Below, piece after piece: positions 54,933-62,518 of a DNA stretch of 64,000 nt (positions are counted from its first letter, which is position 1; every line of letters starts with the position of its first letter). The position numbers were made by a program, and so were the translations under genes. The stretch comes from Pseudoxanthomonas sp. JBR18 (lineage in GTDB: Bacteria > Pseudomonadota > Gammaproteobacteria > Xanthomonadales > Xanthomonadaceae): the NCBI RefSeq assembly GCF_028198165.1, contig NZ_CP116339.1, positions 434,001 through 498,000 of the forward strand. Reading direction: 5' to 3'. A model generated the notes under the pieces. The model saw only the letters and a program-made list of their open reading frames with translations, had not been told where the DNA came from and did no database searches.

Positions 54933-55913
54933 CTAGTCGACCGTCAGCACCACCTTGCCAAGGTGCTGGCCCGCTTCCAGATGCGCGTGCGCGGCGGCCG
55001 CCTGGTCCAGCGGGAAGGTCCGGTCCACGTGCGCGCGCACCTTGCCCTGGGCCAGCCAGGGCCACACCACCCGTTCGATCTCGGCGGCGAGCCGGGCCTT
55101 TTCATCGGCCGGGCGTGGCCGCAGCGTGGAGCCGGTCAACACGGCCTGCCGGCGCATCAGCTCGAACACCGGGACTTCCAGCGTGCCACCACCGAGCGCG
55201 GCGATGTAGACGATGCGGCCGCCGGGGTTGAGGACCGACAAGGTGTCGGCGAACACGCTGGCGCCGACCATGTCCAAGGCGACATCGATGCCGCCGGCCT
55301 CCCGTGCGGCCTCGGCAAAACCGCCCGCGGAGGTATCCACCGCGATATCGGCGCCCAGCGCGCGCGCCTGGGCGGCCTTGTCGGCCCCACGCGCGGTGGC
55401 CAGGACCTGGGCGCCGGCGGCCTTGGCCATCTGGATCGCCATCACGCCGATGCCGGAGGTCGCGCCGTGCACCAGCAATCGTTCGCCGGCCTTGAGCAGG
55501 CCGTGTTCGAACACATTGGCGTACACAGTGAACATCGTTTCGGGCAGCGCCGCGGCCTGGACGAAGTCGTAGCCCTCCGGCAGCGGCAGCACCTGGCGCG
55601 CGTCGACCGCCACGTATTGCGCATAGCCGCCACCGGCGAGCAGGGCACAGACGCGATCACCGGCCTCCCAGCGCCCTGCGGGCACGACCACCTCGCCGGC
55701 GACTTCCAGGCCCAGCGTCTGCGGAGCGCCGGCCGGAGGTGGATAGTGGCCCTGACGCTGCAGCACATCGGGACGGTTGATGCCGGCGGCGCGGACACGG
55801 ATGAGGACCTCGCCCTGGCGCGTATGCGGACGCGCCACCTGGACCGGATGCAGGGCCTGGGCGTCGGTCTGGCCGTCGGCAACGGCGATGGCGGTCATCA
55901 GGGTTTCGGACAT
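54933..55913 (-). CDS. NAD(P)H quinone oxidoreductase (PIG3/zeta-crystallin type)
   Basis: A 326-residue medium-chain reductase without catalytic zinc ligands. The substrate domain begins with VRAAGINRPDVLQRQGHYPPP, the PIG3-type signature; the NADP-binding motif is LLVHGATSGIGVMAIQMAKA, with ATARGADKAAQARALGAD after it. It reduces quinones or enals with NADPH. It converges with the histidine kinase gene, four bases apart, and is divergent from the second diguanylate cyclase. Confidence 0.93.
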   Translation of the reverse strand: MSETLMTAIAVADGQTDAQALHPVQVARPHTRQGEVLIRVRAAGINRPDVLQRQGHYPPPAGAPQTLGLEVAGEVVVPAGRWEAGDRVCALLAGGGYAQYVAVDARQVLPLPEGYDFVQAAALPETMFTVYANVFEHGLLKAGERLLVHGATSGIGVMAIQMAKAAGAQVLATARGADKAAQARALGADIAVDTSAGGFAEAAREAGGIDVALDMVGASVFADTLSVLNPGGRIVYIAALGGGTLEVPVFELMRRQAVLTGSTLRPRPADEKARLAAEIERVVWPWLAQGKVRAHVDRTFPLDQAAAAHAHLEAGQHLGKVVLTVD

Positions 55914-56103
55914 GGACGGACTTCAGTGTCGGGGAAGGGGCATGCTAGGACCAGCCGGGTGAACCTGACGCATCGCCACCCCATCGCAGACGCGAACGGT
56001 GTCACGCCTGTCGTTCTTGACGGGCGCGTGATGCAGGTTCCCGGTTGTGGCCGGCGCGTGCCGCCGCGTATGGTCGTCCATCACTCGCGACCCGGAGGTG
56101 GGC

Positions 56104-57531
56104 GTGTCGCTGCTGCTGCCGTTGTTGTATCTGGCAGGCCACACGCTGGCCCTGGCCTTCTCATCGCATGCGCAGGCGGCCTCGTTCGGCTTTCTCACCG
56201 TGGCCCCGCTGATAGCGGGCGCGGCCTGCCTGTGGCGCAGCCGCCGCGACGAGGTGGCCCCGGCCTGGATCGCCCTGGCGGTGGCCCTGTTGCTGTGGGC
56301 CGGCGGCATGGCGGTGAACATGGTGCAGACGGTGTGGATGCACAACGCCGATGTCACGGCCGGTGTCAGCATCCTGCTCTACGTGCTCTATGGGGTGCCG
56401 TTGATCTTCGCCCTGTCCAGTCCGGCGCGCGAGCGCTGGCAGGTGCGTGCGATCGATCTGGTGCTGGCCCTGGTGCTGAGCGCGCTGTTCTTCGTCCACA
56501 CGTTTTCATTTTCTACCACGCGAACCACCAGCGCGGCCGGCCTGGACCAGCTGCTGCTGATGCTCGACATCGAGAATGGCCTCATCGCGGTGTTCTCGCT
56601 GATCCGCTACCTGGCCAGCCAGAGCCCGGCACGCCGGCAGTTCTATCGCACCCAGACCCTGTTCGCATGGGTGTATCTGGCCGTGGCCACCTACATCAAC
56701 CATGGCGAGCCGGCCGACACGGACTTCGGCGGCTTCAGCGACCTGCTCATCGACCTGCCGTTCCTGCTGCTGACCGGTCTGTGCCTGCGTCCGCGCCGGA
56801 CCGCGCCCCCGACCTGTGTCTCGCCGGCCCTGTCCCTGCTGGTCCAGGCATGCTGCCCCTTGCTGCTGCCGATGAGCCTGCTGGTCATGTCCGCCCTGCT
56901 ATCCAGCACGCATCTGTCGCTGGCCATCGCCGGCTTTGCCATCGCCACGCTGGGCTACGGCGTGCGCAGCGTGCTGATCCAGTTGCGCACCCAGGTCGAA
57001 CGCGACCAGCTCGACGCCCTGGCCCGGGTGGATACGCTCACCGGCCTGGCCAACCGGCGCCAGTTCGACGACGTGCTGCAGCGCGAATGGCAGCGTGCGC
57101 GTCGTACCGGCGAGCCGCTTTCCCTGCTGATGATCGACGTGGATCACTTCAAGCGACTCAACGACGCCTTCGGCCACCAGACCGGCGATGTCCGCCTGCG
57201 TGCGGTGGCCGGCGCACTGGCCGCTGGCAGCCCCCGGGCGCTGGACCTGGTGGCCCGTTACGGGGGCGAGGAGTTCGCGGTGATCCTGCCCGCCACCGAC
57301 GCCCCGGCCGCCCTGGCACTGGCCGAACACATGCGTGCGGCCGTGCTGGATCTGCAGCTGCCGGCGGCCGCACCGCAGCCCTGGGTGACCGTGAGCATCG
57401 GCGTGGGCACCGCCGCACCGGGCCGCCAGGACAGCCCCGATGCATTGCTCGCACAGACCGACGCAGCGCTGTACGAGGCCAAGAGCGCCGGGCGCAACTG
57501 CGTCATCGCCCGCGCCCTGGCCAGCGACTGA
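56104..57531 (+). CDS. membrane diguanylate cyclase (multi-helix sensor plus GGDEF)
   Basis: A 475-residue protein. The GTG start at 56104 is chosen because GGAGG (56094-56098) lies five bases upstream and the protein then opens directly with a membrane helix (VSLLLPLLYLAGHTLALAF). About eight to nine membrane helices fill residues 1-290. The GGDEF domain begins at DTLTGLANRRQFDD (310) with active motif GGEEF (387-391) and an I-site RALD five residues before it. It synthesises cyclic di-GMP; the signal is unknown. It overlaps no gene and converges with a deacetylase gene. Confidence 0.92.
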   Translation: MSLLLPLLYLAGHTLALAFSSHAQAASFGFLTVAPLIAGAACLWRSRRDEVAPAWIALAVALLLWAGGMAVNMVQTVWMHNADVTAGVSILLYVLYGVPLIFALSSPARERWQVRAIDLVLALVLSALFFVHTFSFSTTRTTSAAGLDQLLLMLDIENGLIAVFSLIRYLASQSPARRQFYRTQTLFAWVYLAVATYINHGEPADTDFGGFSDLLIDLPFLLLTGLCLRPRRTAPPTCVSPALSLLVQACCPLLLPMSLLVMSALLSSTHLSLAIAGFAIATLGYGVRSVLIQLRTQVERDQLDALARVDTLTGLANRRQFDDVLQREWQRARRTGEPLSLLMIDVDHFKRLNDAFGHQTGDVRLRAVAGALAAGSPRALDLVARYGGEEFAVILPATDAPAALALAEHMRAAVLDLQLPAAAPQPWVTVSIGVGTAAPGRQDSPDALLAQTDAALYEAKSAGRNCVIARALASD

Positions 57532-57538
57532 GCGTGTC

Positions 57539-58375
57539 TCACCGCCCCCCTTTCGCCGCTTGATCCTGCTGGCTGCGCACGTAGGTCATCACGTTGAGGA
57601 ACGTGTCCACCCAGTACACGTCGCGATGCGCGGCCAGGTACGCCAGCAGCTCGGCATGTGCCTGGCTGGAGGTGGTCAGGTAATCGCCGCCCACGCCGTG
57701 GAAGGTGAAGTTGATCATCGTGCCGCGTCGCGCCGCCTCTTCCACCTGGGCGATCAGCTGTGCGCCACTCAACCCCACCGGCGCCTCGACCGGCACTGCC
57801 AGCGGATCCAGCGTGTCCATGTCGGGAATCACCCCTCCCTCCCCGACCTTGATGCCGACGAACTGGTCGCGCACCAGCGGCAGGTAATCGCCATCGCGTG
57901 CCTGGTGATCACCGCAGGGCACGGTCAGCGTGCGCCGGGTCTTGCCGTCGATGGCATGAAGCATGGTGTTGGCCAGCACCACCTGATCGGCCATCTGTGC
58001 CTTGGTGGTGGTGTCCAGGTTGCGCTGCGGCTCGACCCAGCCGCGGTCCGGCAGCGAGGCCTGGCACTGGTGGAACAGGGTGTGGTTGCCCAGCTCGTGG
58101 CCTTCGGCCGCCGCCGCCCGCCATTCCGGCAGGCGCTTGAGGACCGGCTCGCGCGAGAGCTGCAGGTAGAAGCTGCCCTTGAAGCCATACCGGTCCAGCG
58201 CGGGGATGGCATGGTCCAACTGCGAATCCAGCGCATCGTCGTAGGCCAGGCTGACTGCGGCGCGCTTGCCCTCCGGCCAGGCGAACGACTCAGACGCCGC
58301 GCGTGCGATCGGCACGGTCGTCAGCAGCGCCCAGGCCAGGCAGACGCCGGTCATCCCAACCCATCGCTTGCGCAT
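57539..58375 (-). CDS. exported polysaccharide deacetylase family protein
   Basis: A 278-residue protein with a signal peptide (MRKRWVGMTGVCLAWALLTT to ARA, cleavage near 26). The NodB fold shows the Asp-Asp metal motif AVSLAYDDALDSQLD and the zinc histidines in GHELGNHTLFH (HxxxH). Two C-terminal motifs (INFTFHGVGGDYLTTS, with catalytic His) are present. It removes acetyl or formyl groups from a glycan or acts on a related amide; substrate is unknown. The gene stops seven bases from the diguanylate cyclase stop, so the two converge. Confidence 0.9.
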   Translation of the reverse strand: MRKRWVGMTGVCLAWALLTTVPIARAASESFAWPEGKRAAVSLAYDDALDSQLDHAIPALDRYGFKGSFYLQLSREPVLKRLPEWRAAAAEGHELGNHTLFHQCQASLPDRGWVEPQRNLDTTTKAQMADQVVLANTMLHAIDGKTRRTLTVPCGDHQARDGDYLPLVRDQFVGIKVGEGGVIPDMDTLDPLAVPVEAPVGLSGAQLIAQVEEAARRGTMINFTFHGVGGDYLTTSSQAHAELLAYLAAHRDVYWVDTFLNVMTYVRSQQDQAAKGGR

Positions 58376-58455
58376 CGGTCATCCTCGCGGTCCGGAAGGC
58401 CTGCAGCCTAGCGGACCGGCCACGCGCTGCCATCAGGCGGCGCAACAACGCCGAC

Positions 58456-59181
58456 TCACTGGGCGGCGCGGCTGCAGGTGAAAAAGCCATTGAGCGTCAG
58501 CCGCCCCTGGGCGAGATCCTCGCTCAGCAGCGCGGGATGATCGATATGGCCGCTGTGGAAGACGCTGGCATCGTAGAAGATCAAGCGGTTGAAACGTGCC
58601 GGCACGGTGGCCAGTCGCTGGAAATACGCGTTCGATCTGGTCATGTACGCCTGCGCGATGCCGTACTGGCGCTCGAAGGCCTCAGGATCCAGACGACCGG
58701 TGTCGGCCATCAGCCGGGCCACCTCGGCCGGCGCACGCGTGGGGGCGAAGAAGCTGGTCCCGCCCAGGCGCGGATCGTCGAACAGGTACAGCACCGAGGC
58801 GGCGACCAGTTCGTGGCCCCGCACCCGATCACCGCCCTGTACCAGAAGCCGGTCCTGGTGACAGATCGACTGACCTGGCTGCAGCTGATCCGGGCGCAGG
58901 GTCACCATCGACAACCGGCTGTACATGGCCAGCGTGCGGCGCGCGCCCAGCGCGGCGCGCGCGTGCAGGCGGAAGGCATCGTCCAGCTGCGCGGAGAACG
59001 CATCGGGCATGCGCAGCTCGCGGCCGGGATAGGCATTGTGCGCCGGCCGGCTGAAGGCTTCCCGATGCGACAGCGCGTAGGCGCGCAGGCCCTCGGGATC
59101 GAGCAGGGCATCGTCGAGCACCACGACCGGCGCGCGACCGGGGAGCGCGATCTGTTGAATTTTCGGATGCGGATTGAACAT
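58456..59181 (-). CDS. DUF6445 family protein, possible 2-oxoglutarate/Fe(II) oxygenase fold
   Basis: A 241-residue protein starting MFNPHPKIQQIALPGRAPVVV. The blocks AYALSHREAFSRPAHNAYPG, QSICHQDRLLVQGGDRV (His-x-Asp-like pair), SVLYLFDDPRLGGTSFFAPT and NRLIFYDASVFHSGHIDHP (second His) match the DUF6445 family, often found beside tryptophan-halogenase and TonB-receptor genes of Xanthomonadaceae. A cupin-like iron(II) site would fit, but enzymatic activity is not established. Longer readings are shadows of the next gene. Confidence 0.85.
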   Translation of the reverse strand: MFNPHPKIQQIALPGRAPVVVLDDALLDPEGLRAYALSHREAFSRPAHNAYPGRELRMPDAFSAQLDDAFRLHARAALGARRTLAMYSRLSMVTLRPDQLQPGQSICHQDRLLVQGGDRVRGHELVAASVLYLFDDPRLGGTSFFAPTRAPAEVARLMADTGRLDPEAFERQYGIAQAYMTRSNAYFQRLATVPARFNRLIFYDASVFHSGHIDHPALLSEDLAQGRLTLNGFFTCSRAAQ

Positions 59182-59280
59182 GGCCCGCATCCTCCCACAC
59201 CTGATCCGGGCCAGGCAGACCAACCGGACCGCGTAACATGTCCGATTGCCGCACACGCGGCGTCCGACACGAGCAACACC

Positions 59281-59751
59281 ATGATCACCAACGATGTCCT
59301 GCGCAGCGTGCGCTACATGCTCGACCTGAGCGAACCGCGCCTGATCGAGATCGCGCAGCTGGCCGACCCGGCCTTCACCGTGGACCGCGCCGACGTGCAG
59401 GCCGCGCTCAAGCGCGAGGACGAAGACGGCTATGCCCCGTGCAGCGACGCGCTGCTGGCGCACGTACTGGATGGCCTGATCGTCCATTGCCGGGGTCGCG
59501 ATGAGAGCCTGCCGCTGCGCCCGGTCGAAACCCGCGTCACCAACAACATCGTGCTCAAGAAGCTGCGCGTGGCCTTCCAGCTCAAGGACGTGGACATGCA
59601 CGCGGTGTTCGCCAGCGCCGGCTTTCCGGTCTCCAAGCCGGAGCTGTCGGCGCTGTTCCGCCAGCCGGACCACAAAAACTACCGTCCCTGCGGCGACCAG
59701 TTGCTGCGCGCCTTCCTCAAGGGACTGACCACGCGTCTGCGCGGCGCGTGA
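59281..59751 (+). CDS. DUF1456 family protein (YehS-like)
   Basis: A 156-residue protein made of two tandem DUF1456 repeats: ITNDVLRSVRYMLDLSEPRL with EDEDGYAPCSDALLAHVLDG, then TNNIVLKKLRVAFQLKDVDM with PDHKNYRPCGDQLLRAFLKG. The family includes E. coli YehS; its function is unknown. Small, helical, cytoplasmic. It lies divergent from the DUF6445 gene, with about 100 bp between. Confidence 0.93.
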   Translation: MITNDVLRSVRYMLDLSEPRLIEIAQLADPAFTVDRADVQAALKREDEDGYAPCSDALLAHVLDGLIVHCRGRDESLPLRPVETRVTNNIVLKKLRVAFQLKDVDMHAVFASAGFPVSKPELSALFRQPDHKNYRPCGDQLLRAFLKGLTTRLRGA

Positions 59752-59806
59752 GCAGGCCTGCCCCGCCTGGTGGCGTCCCCACCGGGCAGGGCAGGCGCGC
59801 GCAGCT

Positions 59807-60871
59807 TTACGGGATCAAGCGCGCGGCACGCAGCTGGGCGAACAGATCGAAGAACGCATCGTCGCTGGGCTGGTAATCCAGGAAGCCCAGGCGTCGGCTC
59901 TTGGCCATGTCGGTCACCACTTCCAGTGGCCGGCCCAGGTCGGCATCGGTATGCCAGGGTGAGACCAGTCGGGTGATGTCGGCCTCGGCCAGGTCGTGGG
60001 CGGCGGCCAGCTCGGCCCAGCGCGGCGCGTCATCGGCCATCTGCTGCTCCAGCGGCCTGACCTGCCCGTCGAACGGGGCCGGCTCGAGCTCGAACCACTG
60101 CGCGATGCGCGACCACATCCAGCTCCAGCGGAACACATCGCCATTGACGATGTTGAAGGCCTGGTCGGCCGCGGCCGGGGTCTGGGTGGCCCACAGCAGC
60201 TGGCGGGCCAGCTGGCGCGCATCGGTCATGTCGGTCAGCCCGTTCCACTGCGCGGCCGAGCCGGGGAAGTAGAACGGCCGGCCGCTGGCCTTGCACAGGG
60301 AGGCATACACCGCCAGCGTGGTGCCCATGTTCATCGCATTGCCCACCGCCATGCCGATCACGGTGTGTGGCCGGTGCACGCTCCAGTGGAAGCCATCGCG
60401 CGCGGCGGCGGCGAAGACCTCGTCTTCCTGCGCGTAGTAGAAGTTCTCCACGTCCAGGCGCGGCTGTTCCTCGCGGAACGGCGTGGCCGGCATGCGGCCC
60501 TGCGCATAGGCCTCGAACGGCCCCAGGTAATGCTTGAGCCCGGTCACCAGGGCGACATGGCGCAGGCTGCCTTGCGGCCCCAGCGCGTCGAGCAGGTGCC
60601 GCACCATGGCGCTGTTGACGCGGATGTTCTCGGCCTCGTTGGCCTGCCGCGACCAGGTGGTGATGAACACATGGCTGGGCGCCAGGTCCGCCAGCGCCAC
60701 GCGCGTGGCGGCCGCGTCGGTCAGGTCGGCCGAGATGGGCTGCACGCCGGCCACCAGCGCCTGCGGGCGCCGGGCCAGGCCGTGCACGCCCCAGCCGGCC
60801 TCCAGCAAGGTCCGGGTCAGGGTGCTGCCGATGATGCCGGTCGCACCGACCACCAATGCACGTTGGGTCAC
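59807..60871 (-). CDS. PRISE-type NAD(P)H-dependent reductase (progesterone 5-beta-reductase-like SDR)
   Basis: A 354-residue extended SDR. The cofactor motif is ALVVGATGIIGSTLTRTLLE (5-24). The PRISE signature GLKHYLGPFE puts the catalytic lysine at Lys113, and the catalytic tyrosine is Tyr145 in ENFYYAQED, replacing the usual YxxxK. Such enzymes reduce activated C=C bonds of enones; the bacterial substrate is unknown. It is divergent from an HxlR-type regulator 87 bp away, which suggests induction by an electrophile or quinone. Confidence 0.92.
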   Translation of the reverse strand: MTQRALVVGATGIIGSTLTRTLLEAGWGVHGLARRPQALVAGVQPISADLTDAAATRVALADLAPSHVFITTWSRQANEAENIRVNSAMVRHLLDALGPQGSLRHVALVTGLKHYLGPFEAYAQGRMPATPFREEQPRLDVENFYYAQEDEVFAAAARDGFHWSVHRPHTVIGMAVGNAMNMGTTLAVYASLCKASGRPFYFPGSAAQWNGLTDMTDARQLARQLLWATQTPAAADQAFNIVNGDVFRWSWMWSRIAQWFELEPAPFDGQVRPLEQQMADDAPRWAELAAAHDLAEADITRLVSPWHTDADLGRPLEVVTDMAKSRRLGFLDYQPSDDAFFDLFAQLRAARLIP

Positions 60872-60958
60872 ACGCTGCTCCTTATGCTCTACGTCAGGGC
60901 GGGTACCTTAGGCAGGCACGCCCGCGTGTGGAAGAAGGCACCAAATGGTCACCCCCTC

Positions 60959-61348
60959 ATGAAACCCGGCAGTCCTGAAGAACAGTGGCGCGAGGACTGC
61001 GCGCCACGCCGCGTGCTGGAACTGTTCAGCACCAAGTGGACCTCGATGGTCCTGCACACGCTGTGGGCACGCCACGATGGCTGCGCGCGCAGCGCGGCCC
61101 TGCACCGCAGCCTGCCGGCGATCTCGCAGAAGATGCTGACCCAGACCCTGCGCGAGATGGAGCACGCCGGCATCGTCACCCGCACCGTGCATCCCACCGT
61201 GCCGCCGGCGGTGGAGTACGCGCTGACGCCGCTGGGCACGCGCCTGGTCGAGCCGATCGAACTGATCTACGACTGGGCGCGGAGCAACAGCGAAGCCCTG
61301 GACGCGCTGCAGCCGCGCCCGACCTCGCGCCGCCGCGGCGGGACTTGA
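60959..61348 (+). CDS. HxlR-family transcriptional regulator
   Basis: A 129-residue winged-helix regulator. The HxlR pattern is CAPRRVLELFSTKWTSMVLHTL (residues about 15-36), RSLPAISQKMLTQTLREMEH, AGIVTRTVHPTVPPAVEYAL and TPLGTRLVEPIELIYDWA. Cys14-type cysteine near the start (REDC) is in the position used for redox sensing in several HxlR proteins; that role is an inference. ATG 60959 is preferred; GTG codons upstream are possible. It is divergent from the PRISE-type reductase gene. Confidence 0.9.
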   Translation: MKPGSPEEQWREDCAPRRVLELFSTKWTSMVLHTLWARHDGCARSAALHRSLPAISQKMLTQTLREMEHAGIVTRTVHPTVPPAVEYALTPLGTRLVEPIELIYDWARSNSEALDALQPRPTSRRRGGT

Positions 61349-61407
61349 GCGCAGCGGCGCAGGACCATCCCGGCCCTACACTGCGGGGTTTGCGCCCGAG
61401 CCCGGCC

Positions 61408-62421
61408 ATGCCCTCCCTGTTTCGTCCCCGTTTCCTGGCCTTGCTGTGTGCCTGCCTGCTCGCCGGCTGCGCCACCGCGCCCACCGCCCGTGCACCGATC
61501 CAGGTGAAGGTGTTTGTCGCGGCGATGTTCGAGATCGGCGCCAACACGGGCGATCGCGCTGGCGAATTCCAGCACTGGTACGAGCGCTACTGGCAGGACG
61601 CCACGCCCATCGCGGTGCGCGGCGCCCTGCACCCGGTGTATTGCAACGCCGATGGGGTCTGCGGCGCGGTGCTGGGCATGGGCAAGGTCAACAGCTCGGC
61701 TTCCATGCAGGCCATCCTGCTCGATCCGGCCTTCGACTTCTCGCACAGCTATTACCTGCTCTCCGGCGTGGGCGGCACCCCGCCGCAGCGCGGCACCATC
61801 GGCGAGGTCAACTGGGCCACCTGGCTGGTGGACTACGACCTGGGCCATCGCTGGGCGCCGGAGGAGAACACCCCCGGCGCGCCGACCTTCATGCCACGCA
61901 AGGGCTATGAGGCCTATCGCGTGTTCCGGCTCAATCCGGCGCTGGTGGCCTGGGCGATGCAGCTATCGCAGGACGTGCCGCTGCAGGACTCCGCCGCCGC
62001 GCGCGCCTATCGCCTGCGCTATCCAGAGGTGGCCGCGCGACGCGCGCCCTTCGTCGGCACCGGCACCCATGTGACCGGCGATACCTTCTTCCATGGCCCG
62101 GGGCTGTCCAAGCAGGCCCAGGACATCGCCAAGCTGTACGGCGCCGACGACTACGTCATCACAGAGATGGAGGCCACGGCGGTGACCCTGGTCATCCAGC
62201 GCACCCACGGCACCGACCGCGTATTGAGCCTGCGTGGAGCGGTCAACTTCGACCAGGGCAATCCGCACGAAACCACGCTGCAGCACCTGGACCCGGCGCC
62301 GGGGCAAACCGCGGGCGGCTTCCCCGAGACCGTGCACAACATCGAAACGGTCGGCGCGCGCGTGGTCGACCACATCGTCGACCACTGGCCGCAGTGGCGC
62401 GACGGGGTGCCTGCGCGCTGA
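61408..62421 (+). CDS. purine nucleoside permease-like lipoprotein (NUP family)
   Basis: A 337-residue protein with lipobox LLAGC (signal MPSLFRPRFLALLCACLLAGC, Cys21 lipidated). The mature part matches the NUP family: VKVFVAAMFEIGANTGDRAG, ADGVCGAVLGMGKVNSSASM, SHSYYLLSGVGGTPPQRGTI, GPGLSKQAQDIAKLYGADDY, ITEMEATAVTLVIQRTHGTDR. NUP proteins share the nucleoside phosphorylase fold although named permeases; the actual activity here is probably binding or cleaving nucleosides outside the cytoplasm. It converges with a GH5 gene. Confidence 0.9.
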   Translation: MPSLFRPRFLALLCACLLAGCATAPTARAPIQVKVFVAAMFEIGANTGDRAGEFQHWYERYWQDATPIAVRGALHPVYCNADGVCGAVLGMGKVNSSASMQAILLDPAFDFSHSYYLLSGVGGTPPQRGTIGEVNWATWLVDYDLGHRWAPEENTPGAPTFMPRKGYEAYRVFRLNPALVAWAMQLSQDVPLQDSAAARAYRLRYPEVAARRAPFVGTGTHVTGDTFFHGPGLSKQAQDIAKLYGADDYVITEMEATAVTLVIQRTHGTDRVLSLRGAVNFDQGNPHETTLQHLDPAPGQTAGGFPETVHNIETVGARVVDHIVDHWPQWRDGVPAR

Positions 62422-62518
62422 GCCGAGCGCACGCCCGACACGCTGTGCCGTCGGCGGGATCACCAGCAGGCTGGCGGACGCACGCTCGGTCAGGCCAGGC
62501 GGCGCATGCGGCTCAGCG
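62416..62518. repeat. inverted repeat spanning the convergent stop codons
   Basis: CGCTGAGCCG (62416-62425) and CGGCTCAGCG (62509-62518) are a perfect 10-bp inverted pair that includes the stop codons of both convergent genes. A second pair, CCGAGCG (62423-62429) and CGCTCGG (62483-62489), competes with it. A bidirectional terminator without T-tracts is possible. Confidence 0.4.
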
